A stretch of 64,000 bases of DNA from contig NW_026947411.1 in NCBI RefSeq assembly GCF_036323735.1, positions 847,178 through 911,177 on the forward strand, in the 5' to 3' direction. The notes beneath the pieces were generated by a model that ran no database searches, had not been told where the DNA came from, and was given only the letters and a program-made list of their open reading frames with translations. The stretch comes from Rattus norvegicus. Lineage: Eukaryota; Chordata; Mammalia; Rodentia; Muridae. Numbering within the stretch: position 1 is the first letter of the stretch; each line of letters begins with the position of its first letter. This document shows, in pieces, positions 11,044 through 22,330 of the stretch. Position numbers and translations under genes: made by a program.

Positions 11044-11990
11044 TTAATTTTTTAAAGAGGCCTGCCATATATTGGGAGACGCACCAATTTCAATGACAAC
11101 CATAGCCTGGTAAACAATCGCTTTGTGTCTGTCATGTTCTCGTTGTAAACCGCAAAAGAGCCATAGACATACTCCACATCCCAAGAGGACAATGGCTCCC
11201 CAGGCAAAAATGCTAGCCCATTCTTTAAAAAAAAGAGAGCATTGGTAATCCATGATGTGAAATCTCTAAACGTGATGGGTTCCATTCTAGTATTGTTAAG
11301 GACAGGAATCTGTATCAGCAATTGTCTTGATAATTGCTCTGCTTTCATGGACCAGTTTCCTTTTAGATAATTTGAGATTTCTTTGTTCTGTTAGAATACT
11401 GAGAAAAGTTAACCTGTAAAGAGTAATACATGAAAAACTGCAATTATGTATCCTAATCAAAGTTGTAATGTTCAACTTAGCAGAATTATTGATTGATGTG
11501 TTTTCACTGCGTGAAGAAGCTACTTGGGCAATTTGACTCAAAGAAGCCAGGATGGTTCCAGTGCCCACAGCACTATTGTTCATACGATCTAACCAATTGG
11601 CCAATGTGGTCCTTCACAACCATATAAAAGGCTGGGAGGAATTTTTAAGAGTGAAACATAATGTATGTAACAAAGAATTATTAGTGGCAGTATACCGTTG
11701 GGGCAATTCTACATTTGGCGCTATACAAGGAACATAATGCCAACAGGATGTACAGAAAAAAGTTGGAAAACAGTAGAATTGCTGTGAATTGGGATAAGTA
11801 CTGGCCAGTATCTGGCAATGGCACACAGAGTGAGTGAATCAACCTGGATTACCATTTCCACCAGTAATGGTAGGGTTCGTAGTCTCATCTTCACGCATAG
11901 CAGGAGGCAGTTTCCAAGTCAAATATTCAGGCACCCATATTGGATTGTCTTGATTCTGTGGAAAAACACAAACAGCGCCCCTAGATCTCA
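11044..11990 (-). pseudogene. env: ERV1 env remnant (transmembrane subunit)
   Basis: Minus-strand fragments lie between the integrase and the 3' LTR in different frames. 11614-11826 is a cysteine-bearing surface-side fragment. 11296-11604 is a transmembrane ectodomain fragment rich in Asn/Ser. 11044-11253 has a hydrophobic membrane-spanning segment (IFAWGAIVLLGCGVCLWLFC) followed by a basic cytoplasmic tail. The tail shares an Ala/Glu-Ile-Gly/Ala-x-Ser-Pro motif with the ERV3 remnant. Only about 1 kb remains, so most of the surface subunit is missing. Frameshifts separate the pieces, and no functional envelope can be made. Confidence 0.75.
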
Positions 11991-11993
11991 AAA

Positions 11994-12873
11994 TTACGAG
12001 TCTGGGCCACACCATTCACCAGTTAAAACATCCTTCCACTTTACGTCTGCATTAGTCATAGGTTTAGTAGCAGCATGGCGATCCGCAGCAGAGCGGCCAT
12101 GCACATCTAAAATTAAGAAATTTAGAGTAAAAAGAGCTAAAGACAACTGTTCTCTTGGTGTTCTGCCATTGGCAATTTCCCCTTTTTGTTTTTGAAAGAG
12201 CTCTTTTAAGGTACGATCTATTCTTTTCACAATTCTTTGACCTTGGGGATTGTATGGCAATCTAGTACTATGACTGACCTGCACTGTCTGGCAAAATGAG
12301 TGAAAGGAGTTTACAGTGTAGGCAGGCCCGTTGTCTGTATTGAGACTATCAGGCTTTCCCCAGGCTGCCCATGTCTGTAAGCAATGACTAATGGCATTAA
12401 GAGCCTTTTCACCAGTCATCAGAGGGGCATGTATAATACGGGAACAGGTATCAACAGAAACATGAGCATATTTTAAATTTCCAAATTGAGATATGTATGT
12501 GACATCCATCTGTCAAAATTTTAGCGGGATCAGACCACGAGGGTTAATTCACACATGAGGAAGGAGGTGAAACTGAACACAATTCTCACCTTTATACAAC
12601 ATCACGAGCTGCAGCTCTAGAGATTTTAAATTTTTGTTGAAGAGTGAAAACAGGAACATGAAACTTTTGATGAAATTCTCTAGCGAGATCAACCAGAGCA
12701 GCATGAAAAATAAACTCTCTACGAGTACTAGCATCCATCAGGATGTTATTATTGGCCATGGGACCAGGCAATTTAGTATGAGCTCGGATATGTTGTATGA
12801 AAACCTTATTTTTTCTGGCCCAAAACAATTTTTGTAATACTAAAAGAATTTGACCCACAGTACTAGTCGACAT
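11994..12873 (-). pseudogene. pol: ERV1 pol: integrase, inactivated
   Basis: 12592-12873 holds the N-terminal zinc-binding type region (QHIRAHT, then EFHQKFH). 11994-12509 holds the catalytic core beginning MDVTYISQFG, with the first Asp, the second Asp in NTDNGPAY, and LPYNPQGQ. The third catalytic residue, normally Glu in the 'GIVER' segment, reads as Lys (RIVKRIDRT). The C-terminal boundary runs into KDVLTGEWCGPD. The family inserts proviral DNA with a DDE active site. The Glu-to-Lys change plus the break between 12509 and 12592 indicate loss of function. The best lineage fit is betaretrovirus/IAP-like. Confidence 0.88.
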
Positions 12874-12899
12874 AATTGGCCCTGCAATTTCAAGTGAGC

Positions 12900-13700
12900 G
12901 CAGAGAATTAACTACTTAAGCAGAATCAGAAATTATATTCAAAGAATCATGAAATCTTTTAAAAACTTCCAATACAATTTTACATTCTGCAATTTGGGGG
13001 GTGCCTGGACTGTACTGAATTAATACTGGTTCTTGAGAATAAACCATATAGGCACCTACACCTGTTTTGGAGCTATCTCTATAAATATCTAACGCTCCAG
13101 ACAAAGGCTCTGAGGCAGCGAATTTAGGAAAGATCACAGGATGTTCAGTAAAAAAATTGTAACAAACAATCCTTAGCATAATGATTTTCAAACTCTCCAT
13201 CAAAACTACATCATATTATGGCCCAGTCATCTATCAGGGCACACAATGTTTCCACCTGAGTGGTAGTATATGGTATAATTTTCTTGGACAAAATAACAAA
13301 ATGCTGAATACAAGATTTAACACCTAACATAGCAAGCTGTTCGACAGCAGAGGAAAAATATTCAAGGGTTTTATTCGGAGAAATATGGGGATAAATCCAC
13401 AGTAGTGGTCCTTTTTGCCATAGCAATCCTGTAGGCTGACGAAAAGTTCTCAGTATACACAAAAAGAGAACCTCCTTTTCCTTTTACCTTCTTAGCATTG
13501 CTTTTTCCAGTCTTTCTTCTACTTTTCTCAAGGATAATTGTGCTTCCTTGGTTACAGCACAGGGTGATGTAACCTGAGAATTTCCTTTCAGGATCTCATA
13601 GAGTGGTTGTAAATCTACTTTAGGCATTTTAATATAGGGTCAAATTCAATTTCTTCTTCCTAGTAACTTTTGAAAGTCATTTAATGTTTTTACATGATTT
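12900..13700 (-). pseudogene. pol: ERV1 pol: reverse transcriptase tail and RNase H
   Basis: 13211-13462 is the connection region (RQPTGLLWQKGPLLW, a betaretroviral hallmark). 12916-13203 is RNase H, with YRDSSKTGVGAYM around the first catalytic Asp and PQIAECKIV around the Glu. The Glu is kept, but the usual 'DGS' reads 'DSS'. Sequence upstream of 13462 to about 13700 is thumb-like but disrupted. The polymerase palm with the catalytic Asp pair is not present, having been lost in the internal deletion. Confidence 0.82.
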
Positions 13701-13966
13701 TTTCTTCAAAAGACTGACAAAAGAATTGTAACCAGTTCACCTGGGACTTTCAGGACCTCAACAGTGGCCCTTTATCAAACTGTCTCAGAGGGCTAAAGGC
13801 CCATGGAAAAGAAAACATTAATCTTGACCTTGGTCACAACCCCTTATTGGAGTAAGGTGAAGAGCCTATGTCAAGACTTTCACCTCTTATCATCTTAGAG
13901 CAAAGCCTGTTCTGTCTAGAAAGACAAAGTTACTCATACTCTGCTGTAGACATTTTTGAAACTACT

Positions 13967-14560
13967 TTAGGCACCCCCTGTCCCCAAATCTGGGGCATTT
14001 TTACCATAGGGGCAGAAACTGGCTGCTGAGGGGACAGGATCAAAGGCACTCTCCATGTTAATGATGATGAAGGGGAAAAGTAACTTAATGCTGGAGATCA
14101 AGGGGAAAAGTAACTTAATGCTGGAGACTGACTCCTCTCTTGGAATAAAGCCAGCAGATAAGGCAGACTCTCTTAAGGAAGTTGTCTTAATGAGCACTCT
14201 CTTTCTGTTAGCAAATGTTGAAGGTCAGGTGTTCAACTGGGAGCAAGTGGAATTTTTTCTTCTGACCTTGTTCTTTGAGTTATGGATAAATTCCTTTCTA
14301 GTTCTTGTTTTACTTAGAGTCTTCCCCCGCCTTATGCTCAGCCTTTTCAGATCGTTCTTTCTGTAACATTTCTAACACAGCCTGTCCCTTTTCTATAGCC
14401 TGTTAACAGCATTTCTGATCTTCTAGGCAGGTATTCATTAAGTGCCAAACCGGCCCATCCTCTGTCTTTATAGTTCCTTGCTCCCAAGCAAAATTTAAAT
14501 CTTTTCCCAGCTTATCTCAGCTGTCCACCATGAGATTCCCAGAGAGTTAGCCAAGGAGTA
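13967..14560 (-). pseudogene. gag: ERV1 gag remnant (N-terminal part)
   Basis: Reading right to left, the stretch near 14500-14390 corresponds to the matrix-side segment also seen in ERV3 at its right edge (shared 'FAWEQGT' then 'CLEDQKCC'). 13967-14197 gives a proline-containing segment that may be the linker before capsid. Capsid, nucleocapsid, protease and dUTPase are absent. A 27-bp sequence is duplicated in tandem at 14071-14128. Frames are interrupted throughout. Confidence 0.6.
14071..14128. repeat. 30-bp tandem duplication in ERV1 gag region
   Basis: 'aggggaaaagtaacttaatg' plus seven more bases occurs at 14071 and again at 14101, with period exactly 30 bp. The copies are almost identical, so the duplication is recent relative to the provirus. 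Confidence 0.92.
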
Positions 14561-15493
14561 ATGGCTTCGAAATCACTAAGAAATCTCTCTATAGTGCTTC
14601 TTTTTATCCTGTCTATTTCTTTCAAACAGCTCTTGAAGAGCCAGGAAAATTGGGTGAGACTGAGAAGTTTCCATGTTCACTGTAGCAGCTCCGAAGCTAG
14701 TTTTGCTCCCCCCTACTGTGTGGGCTGGGAACAAAAGCACAGATAAAACACTATGTTTCAAAAATTAACATTGGGAATCAACCAACACACCACTACTAGA
14801 GCAGGGCCCATAAAATTAAATTTCCTTCTACTACACTTACTCCTTAGCCAGAGGCCTTATCTGGGGAAATTTTATTTAAGAGTGATTTCTTCCTCAAGTT
14901 TCCTTGTCTCTTTTCCTTTTGATTTTAAGCTTACGCTGACCAACAAGCTCCTGAATAGCTGACAGGAGGGGGTGGAGTGTGAGTTTCCCATGATCTACGA
15001 CCTTATTTACTATTGATTTATGAGCAGGGCAAGCTGGAGTGTTTATTTACACACCAGTTTGTAGCTCATCATTAGTGGTCTCTACCCAGCACATGTATTC
15101 ATGGCCTGGATGGTGGCAATTCAAACAGTAGCAACACCACCACACAAAAAGGGTAAAAGGCAAAAGTGTTAGTACAACCCACAGAAGATCATTTGGGGAA
15201 AAAAAACTTTGCCACGTTTCACTCACCTTTTTGCCTGTAAAACAAGGCTTTCATCGTCTCTGCTTACTGCAGAGAAACTTATTTTCCCATTAGGGAAATT
15301 TTATAGTCCCTAATACACCAGAACTTGATCGACACTATCTGGGATACTTATCGTCCCTTTTCTGGGAGCTTTATGATCCCTTATCCAGGAGCTTTATCGT
15401 CCCATCAAGAAACTTCCTCACGTCACAGTCCTGAGGCTGAAAAGTTCCGAATCCACTTGAGAAAAGAGAATTTTCTTGGGTCCCCGTACAAGT
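14561..15493 (-). other. ERV1 5' leader region
   Basis: Untranslated leader between the gag remnant and the 5' LTR. It includes a ~23-bp degenerate tandem repeat (15293-15412). I could not recognise a canonical tRNA primer-binding site next to the 5' LTR. Confidence 0.55.
15293..15412. repeat. Leader minisatellite, ~23-bp period
   Basis: Four to five degenerate copies of a motif like 'ggagctttatcgtccc', at about 15293, 15341, 15364, 15387 and onward. Copies vary in the middle bases. Similar leader repeats are known in some rodent class II elements. Confidence 0.75.
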
Positions 15494-15798
15494 TGTAGTG
15501 CCCAAGTCGTCCAGTAAGGAAGACACAACACCATTGGATTCTTCTCAACAGCCTTTTTTGCAGGAACACCTCATTCTTGATATGGGGGACCCTGGGGAAC
15601 AAAGGCACCTGACTTAAATACAAGACAGGCTGTGGTTGTAAATTTTTTCTCTGGGGATTGGTGGAGTATGAAATACCTTATTAACATGAATATTACTCCA
15701 GTCTGATAACTGCTGGAGAAATGTCACGACATGCACCTTGTAGTTGTTTATCACTAATGATCACCGGATTTCGGAGCCATCTTTAGCTTCTCCCTACA
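15494..15798 (-). repeat. ERV1 5' LTR
   Basis: 305 bp, same terminal TGTAG and CTACA bases as the 3' LTR. The AATAAA polyadenylation hexamer has decayed to an A-run here. Confidence 0.92.
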
Positions 15799-15804
15799 TA
15801 TTAG
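15799..15804. repeat. ERV1 target-site duplication, right copy
   Basis: TATTAG, identical to 10499-10504. Confidence 0.93.
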
Positions 15805-16883
15805 TTTGAGTGTATCTGGTATGATGTGAAGGTCCTTGATTCACTCGTACTTAAGCTTTGTACATGGTCTTAAAATGGTATAATATGCCCTCATCTTCAT
15901 GCTGACTTCCAGTTCAACCAGCCCTTTTTTCGGAAAATGTTATGTTTCTTCCTTTGGATGGATTTATCTCCATTGCCAAAGATCAAGTGAAAGGTTTGTG
16001 GGTTCATTTCTGGGTCTTCAATTCTTTTTCACTCTCTATCTGTCTGTTTCTCTACAAATACCATGGAGTTTTTATCACTATTGCTATGTAATACTGCTGG
16101 AGTTCAGGGGTGGTGGTTCCCGCAGAAGTTCTTTTATTGTTGAGGATAGTTTTAGCTATCATGGCTTTTTCTTATTCCAAATGATTTTACAAGTTGCTCT
16201 TTCTCTATTAAAGAATTGTAATTTTGACGGAGATTGCATTGATTGTGTAGATTGCTTTTGGCAAAATGGTCATCTTTACTATATCAATTCTGTCAATTCA
16301 TGGGCATGGAAGCTCATTGTATCTTTTGAGTTCTTCTTCAATTTCTCTCTTCAGAGACATGAATTTCTTGTCATACAGATTATTCACCTGCTTGGTAAAT
16401 CTCACAACAAGATATTTTACATTATTTGGGACCATTGTGAAGTGTATGATTTCATTATTTTCATTCTCAGCTTGTTTATCCATTTAGGATAGAAAGGCTC
16501 CTGGTATGTTTGAGTTAATTTTATGCCCTGACACTTTGCTGAAGTTATTTATCAGATTAAGTAGTTCTCTGGTGGAACTTTTGGTGTCACTTAAGTATAC
16601 AATCATATCATCTGCAAATAGTGATATTTTGATATCTAACCTTCCAATTGTATCCTTTTGACCTACTTTTGTTGTCTGGTTTCTCTGTCTATGACATGGA
16701 GTCCTGTTTTGAATAAGTAGGCAGAAAGTGGTGCAGCCTTATCTAGTCCCTGATTTTAGTGAGACTGCTTCAAGTTACTCCCCATTTAGTTTGATGTTAT
16801 GTAGAGGTTTACAGTATATTTCTTTCACTATGTTTAGAAATGGGCCTTCAATTCCTGATCTTTCTACGACTTTTATTCTGAAG
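15805..16883 (-). mobile_element. L1-B, continuation upstream in ORF2
   Basis: Resumes the antisense L1 exactly where ERV1 interrupted it ('tttgagtgtatctgg'). The minus-strand ORF2 RT region is readable in pieces (for example 16298-16483, with PNNVKYL and FTKQVNNLY). The complement of an RT active-site segment ('atcatctgcaaata') lies near 16610. It ends abruptly at the ERV2 LTR and does not resume on the far side in this orientation. Confidence 0.85.
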
Positions 16884-17337
16884 TGTCACGTCCACCTCGG
16901 CTGGCAAGGAATACGCAACACAGTGGGATTCTTCTTAACAGCCTTTATTGCGGGATCACCTCTTTACTGATAAGGGGAACTCAAGCGGCAAAAGCGCTCG
17001 CCTTATGTAGAGAAGAGACTGTGGTTATGCTAATTGTCCTTCAGGGATTGGTGGATCATGGATCACCCCACTATTACTCTGCTACTTGTCCTTCATGGAT
17101 TGGCAGAGCATGAATCCCTCATTAGCACATTCCTGTCCCATCCAACTGATGCCAGGTGCAAATTCCATGCATGAGCTGTATGCAAATACCTTTGTTCACC
17201 ACAGCAGGGCTCTGGATTACCTCATTATCATAAGGCCGCCCTGGCAAGTGGACAAGCCTATGCATCCTCGATAAGTCATTTACTACCACACGGGACAGGA
17301 TGTCTGCGCCATCTTTGTTTTACCATGCTGCTCCCCA
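16884..17337 (-). repeat. ERV2 3' LTR
   Basis: About 454 bp between TGTCACGTCC and the bases before 'cttctcccccttttttg'. It has a minus-strand AATAAA (complement of 16944-16949). It is longer than and clearly diverged from the ERV1 LTR, although the R/U5 side is recognisably related. It is closest to the solo LTR at 63,305. Confidence 0.82.
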
Positions 17338-17357
17338 CTTCTCCCCCTTTTTTGTTT
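17338..17357 (-). promoter_or_regulatory. ERV2 polypurine tract
   Basis: The minus strand reads AAAAAAGGGGGAGAAG directly before the LTR. This fits a plus-strand primer site. Confidence 0.75.
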
Positions 17358-17579
17358 AATAATATGAATGGTCTAGATCTGGGTGTAACATCATTCTTTT
17401 CATTGCTCCTGTCTTAGATCATTCCTGATGATGACTCAGACTTACCCATCATTGGGTTCACATATAACCACTGGGCCTCCTGTCTCAGGTTGGACCGAAC
17501 TCGAGGATATTTACCCATCTCTGGATACAATGATTCCACATGACAATGACAAAAATGATCTAGGGTGAACACTTAATCT

Positions 17580-18440
17580 TATAAAGAGGCCATCCCTATG
17601 TTGGGAGAAGCACCATTTTCAAAGACGATCATAGCCTGGTAAACAACCGCTTTTTGTCTGACATGTTATCTTTTTAAATGGCCAATAAGCTAGAGACATA
17701 CTCTGCATCCAAGGAGGAAAATATCTCCCCAGGCAAACATACCAGCCCACTCCATAATAAAGGGCGAAAGCATTGGCAATCCATGACGTAAAGTCTTCAA
17801 CTGTGATAGGGTCCAACCTAGTGCTGTTAAGTCAGCAATCTACATCAGCAATTGTCTTGATAGTTGCTCTGCTTTCATGGAATAGTTCCCTTTCAGATAA
17901 TTCAAGATTTCTTTGCTCTGTTGAGAATGGTGAGAAAAGTTAACTTGCAAAGGAGTAATGCATAAGCCTCTATGGGAAGAAAAGCAGGACAGCTGCGTAA
18001 TATGGTAAGGTGCTTCAATTTGTCCTTGAACTAAATCTATCCTTTGATTAACTAATAGGAGGCCAGATACCAAATGGGTATATTGCTCACATTAGAGCTT
18101 ATATTATATTGAATATTGAAATGTGGCTCTACGCAACCAAATGCAAGGCAGGGAAGAGTTCTTTAAATAAAACATAAGGTTGCGACAGAGAAAAGTTAAT
18201 GGCTGCATAGCATTGGGGCATTTCTCCATTTGGCAAAATACAGGGAGCATCACACAAACAGGAGGCAGAGGAAAAGTTTGGCAAAACAGATGAATTGCTA
18301 TGAACTTGCATGGGTACTGGCCAGGATCTGGCAGTAGCCCACAAGATTAGTGAATCAACCTGGATTACCATTCCCAGCTATAGTAGGGTTCGTAGTCTCA
18401 TCTTCAGGAGAGCAGAAGGCAATTTTTGAGTCAAGTGCTC
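17580..18440 (-). pseudogene. env: ERV2 env remnant
   Basis: Fragments at 17619-17816 (membrane-proximal, 'DFTSWIANA'), 17840-18073 and 18129-18371 match the layout of the ERV1 remnant in the same position. Stops and shifts separate them. Most of the surface subunit is missing, as in ERV1, so the two may descend from an already env-deleted lineage. Confidence 0.7.
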
Positions 18441-18459
18441 AGGTACAAATTGGATTTTC

Positions 18460-19330
18460 TTAGTTCTGCGGAAAAAGACAAACAGCTCCCCTAGACCTCG
18501 AAATCTCAAGATCTGGCCCACACCATTCACCAGTTAATACTTCCTTCCACTTTTCTTCTGCATTACTCATAGGTGTAGTAGCAGCATGGCAATCCGTGAC
18601 AGAGCAGCCATGCGTGGACAAAATTAAGAAATTTAGAGTAAAAAGAGCTAATGAATGTTCTTCTTTTGGTGTTTGGCCCCTGGCAAATCCCCCTTTTTGC
18701 TTTTTATAAGCTCTTTTAAGGTACAATGTGCTCTTTCCACAATTCCTTGCCACTAGGGAGTATATGGTAATCCTGTAGTATGACAAACCTGCATTGTCTG
18801 GCAAAATTCCTTAAAGGACTTTGCTGTGTATGCAGACCCGTTGTCTGTCTTAACACTATCAGGCTTTCCCAGGCCACCCATGTGTCTAAGCAATGACTAA
18901 TGGCATTACTAGCCTTTTCACCAGTCACCAGAGTAGCATGTATAATACCAGAACAAGTATCAACAGAAAAATGAGCATATTTTAAATTTCCATATTGAAA
19001 TATGTGTGTGACATCCATCTGCCAAAGTTTTAGGGGGATCAGACAACAAGGGTGAATCCCCACATGACAAGGGTGGTGAAATTGAACACAATTCTGGCAA
19101 CTAACACCACATCACGAACTGTAGCCCTAGAGATGTTAAACTTTTGTAAAGGCAGGAACATGAATCTTTTGATGCAATTCTCTAGTAAGATCAACTGGAG
19201 CTGCATGAAAAATAAATTCTCTACGAGTACTAGCATCCACCAAGTCGTTATTATTGTCCACAGGACCAGGCGAATTAGTATGAGCTCGGATATGTTGTAT
19301 GAAAAACTTATTTTTTCTGACCCAAATCAA
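18460..19330 (-). pseudogene. pol: ERV2 pol: integrase, inactivated
   Basis: 19136-19330 carries the zinc-binding region (IQHIRAHT). 18716-19063 carries the core start (MDVTHIFQYG) and first catalytic Asp. The segment that should hold the second Asp is out of frame after a one-base change near 18870. 18460-18804 gives the distal core and C-terminus (SLALFTLNFLIL, GEWCGPD). Two frames are needed to read it, so it is non-functional. Confidence 0.85.
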
Positions 19331-19684
19331 TTTTTGTAATTCGAAAATAATTTGACATACAGTATTAGTCGAAGTAATTGGCCCTGAAATTTCAAGTGAG
19401 CGTAAACTACATAAGCAGAATTAGAAATTAAATTAAAAGAATCATGAAATATTTTAAAAACTTCCAATACCATTTTATATTCTGTGATTTGGGGTGTTCC
19501 TGGACTGTACTGAATCAATACTGTTTCTTGAGAATCAAACATGTAGGCACCTACACCTGTTTTGGAGCCATCTGTATAAATATCTAATGCTCTGAGGCAG
19601 TGACCTGAGGAAAGATCACTGGATGCTCAGTAAAAAATTGTAGCAAAGGATCCTTAGGATAATGATTGTCAAACTCTAAATCAT
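19327..19684 (-). pseudogene. pol: ERV2 pol: RNase H fragment
   Basis: 19327-19542 matches the ERV1 RNase H segment (VLIQYSPGTPQI, then VLEVFKIFHDS). The Glu in the 'PQIAE' position is followed by changed residues (PQITEYK). Homology with ERV1 continues to about 19680 and is then cut by the junction with L1-C. Confidence 0.78.
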
Positions 19685-21055
19685 GAAGTTAGACTAAAGG
19701 GGGACAAATAACCCTATTGAAATATGGGGTTCAGAGCAAAACAAAGAATTCACAGCTGAAGAATATCAAATGGCAGAGAAACACCTAAAGAAATGTTCAA
19801 CATCTTTAGTCTTAAGGCAAATGCAAATCAAAACAACACTGTGATTCCACCGCACACCAGTCAGAATGTCTAAGATGTAAACTCAGATGATAAAAGATGC
19901 TGGCAAGGATGTGGAGAAAGAGGAACAGGCCTCCATTGTTGGTGGGATTGCAGACTGGTACAACGATTCTGGAAATCAGTCTGGAGGTTCCTCAGAACAT
20001 TGGATATTGAACTACCTGAGGATCCAGCTATACCTCTCTTGGGCATATACCCAAAATATGCCCCAACATGTAACAAAGGCACATGCTCCACTATGTTCAT
20101 AGCAGCCTGATTTATAATAGCCAGGAACTGGAAAGAACACAGATGCCTTCAACAGAGGAATGGATACAGAAAATGTGGTACATCTACACAATGTAATATT
20201 ACTCAGCTATCAAAAACAATGACTTTATGAAATTCATAGGCAAATGGATGGAAGTGGAAAATATCATCCTGAGTGAGTAACCCAATCACAGAAAATCACA
20301 CATGGTATGCACTTATTGATAAGTGGGTATTAGACCAATTACCCTAGATGCACAGAACATGTGAAACTTAAGAAGGTTGACCAAAATGTGAATGCTTTGC
20401 TCCTTCTTTAAATGGGGAACAATAATATACTTGGGAGAGGATGGGGAGGTAAAGTTTACAACAGAGACAGAAGGAACACCCATTCACAGTCTCCCACACA
20501 TGTGGCCCATACATATACAGAAACCTAAGGAGATAAGAGATGATGCAAAAAAGTGAAGGCTGACAGGATCCAGATGTAGATCTCTCTTGAGAGACACAGC
20601 CAGAATACAGCAAATAAACAGGCAAATGTCAGCAACAAACCACTGAACTGAGAACGGGACACTTGTTGAAGGAATCAGGAAACAGTTGAGCTTGAAGGGG
20701 CTCGAGACCCCATCTGAACAACAATGTCAACCAAGCAGAGCTTCCATAGACTAAGCCACTACCCAAAAACTCTACATGGACTGACCCTGGGCTCGAACTT
20801 CATAGGTAGCAATGAATATCCTAGGAAGAGCACGAGTGGAAGGGGAAGACCTTGGTCCTGCCAAGACTGAATTCACCATTAAATGGGATTGTTTTGGGGA
20901 GGCACTAATGAGGGAGGAAGGGGAGCTAGCACCTATATAGAAGGGGATGTGTATGGGATACGGGGATGTTGGTCCAGAAACTGGGAAAGGGTGTAACAAT
21001 TGAAATGTTAAAAAACAAAATAACCAAGTTAATAAATATGGAGAAAAAAAAGTAA
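19685..21055 (+). mobile_element. L1-C: plus-strand LINE-1 3' end
   Basis: Begins within the ORF2 C-terminal coding region ('gggggacaaataaccctatt'). It runs through the cysteine-motif region and 3' UTR, and ends in an A-rich tail (about 21008-21055) with a G-rich tract near 20890-20960. ORF2 is disrupted by stops and indels. The 5' end coincides with the ERV2 truncation. Confidence 0.88.
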
Positions 21056-22297
21056 TTTTCAACATGTTTAATCATAAGGAAAATGCAAATCAAAACAACC
21101 CTGACATTCCACGTCACACCAGTCTGAATGGCTACAAAAAAAAAAATCTCAGGTGACAGCAGATTCTGGCAAGGATATAGAGAAAAAAAAGAGCACTCCT
21201 CCATTTTTGGTGGGATTGCCGACTGGTAAAAATCATTCTGTGAGCTTCTTTAGAAAACTGGGTATTGCACTATCTATGTACCCAAGTATATCTCCCCTGA
21301 GCATATACCCAAAACATTCTCCAACATACAACAAAGACTCATGCTCCACTATATTCACAGAAGAAGATGGAAATTACCCAGATGCCCTTCAAGAGAGGAA
21401 TGGATACAGAAAATGTGATAAATCTACACAAAGGAATACTACTCAACTCTCAAAAAATGACATCATATAATTCATAGGCAAGTGGATGGAACTAGAAAAT
21501 ATCACCCTGAGTGAGGTAACCCAATCACAGAAAAAACACTCATGGTATGTAGTCAATGATAAGCGGATATTAACCCAAATGCTCTAATTTCCCAAGATGC
21601 ACAGACCACAGGAATTTCAAGAAGGATAACTGTAATGTGGATGCTTCACTCCTTCCTTAATAGGGGAACAAGAATACCCATAGTAGGGCACAGGGTGTCA
21701 ATGTTTAGAGAAGAGAATGAAGGAACAGTCATTGGGGCCCATACATATACAGCCACCAAACTAAATAAATGGATGAAGCAGCAAAGAGTGGCAGGCTGAC
21801 AGGAACTGGATGTAGATCTCTCCTGAGACACAAAGCCAGATAATGGTAAATACTTAGGCAAATGCCAGCAGCAAACCACTGAACTGAGAAACGGATCCCC
21901 GTTGAAGGAATCAGAGAAAGGCCTAAAAGAACTGAAGGGGCTTGAGACCCCATGTGAAATAACATGCCCACCAACCAGAGCTTCCAGAGACTAAGCTACT
22001 ACTCAAAGACTTTACATGAACTGACCCTGGTCTCCAAAATCATAGGAATCACTGAATGCCTAGTAGGGGCACCAGTGGAAGGGGAAGTCTTTGGTCCTCC
22101 CAAGACTGAACCCCCAGTGAATGGCATTGTTGGGAGAAGGGCAGTAATGTGGGGGAGAATCGGACAGTAACACCCCTGTAGAAGGGGAGTGGGAGGGGCT
22201 AGGAAAATGTTAACATGGAAACCTGGAAAGAAAATAACATTTGAAATGTCAATAAGAAATTCTCAAGTTAATAAAGACTGAAGAAAAAAAAAACACT
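21056..22297 (+). mobile_element. L1-D: second plus-strand LINE-1 3' end
   Basis: A second copy of the L1 ORF2 C-terminal and 3' UTR follows directly after the L1-C tail, starting near 'gtttaatcataaggaaaatg'. It ends in 'taataaagactgaag' followed by an A-run at about 22287. The weak plus-strand frame 21153-21470 is its decayed ORF2 end. Confidence 0.88.
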
Positions 22298-22330
22298 CCT
22301 TCTGGAAGAGGAGAATGTATCATTTTCCGT

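Larger units (their letters stand above)
10505..15798 (-). mobile_element. ERV1: internally deleted class II endogenous provirus
   Basis: A 5.3-kb provirus with two ~306-bp LTRs beginning TGTAG and ending CTACA, flanked by TATTAG on both sides. In element orientation (right to left) it contains a 5' LTR, a leader with short repeats, a gag remnant, the distal reverse transcriptase, RNase H, integrase, an env transmembrane remnant, a polypurine tract and the 3' LTR. Most of capsid, protease and the front of pol is missing, so 5.3 kb remains where a complete betaretrovirus-like provirus is about 8 kb. The integrase resembles the MMTV/IAP lineage. It is inserted inside L1-B, which continues in register on the other side. 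Confidence 0.92.
16884..19684 (-). mobile_element. ERV2: 3' part of a class II provirus
   Basis: Minus-strand order, right to left, is RNase H, integrase, env remnant, polypurine tract and a 454-bp LTR. The interior parallels ERV1 closely from the RNase H region onward. The element is cut at about 19684, where plus-strand L1-C begins, so the 5' LTR, gag, pro and most of RT are absent. No second LTR or target duplication is visible. Confidence 0.88.
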
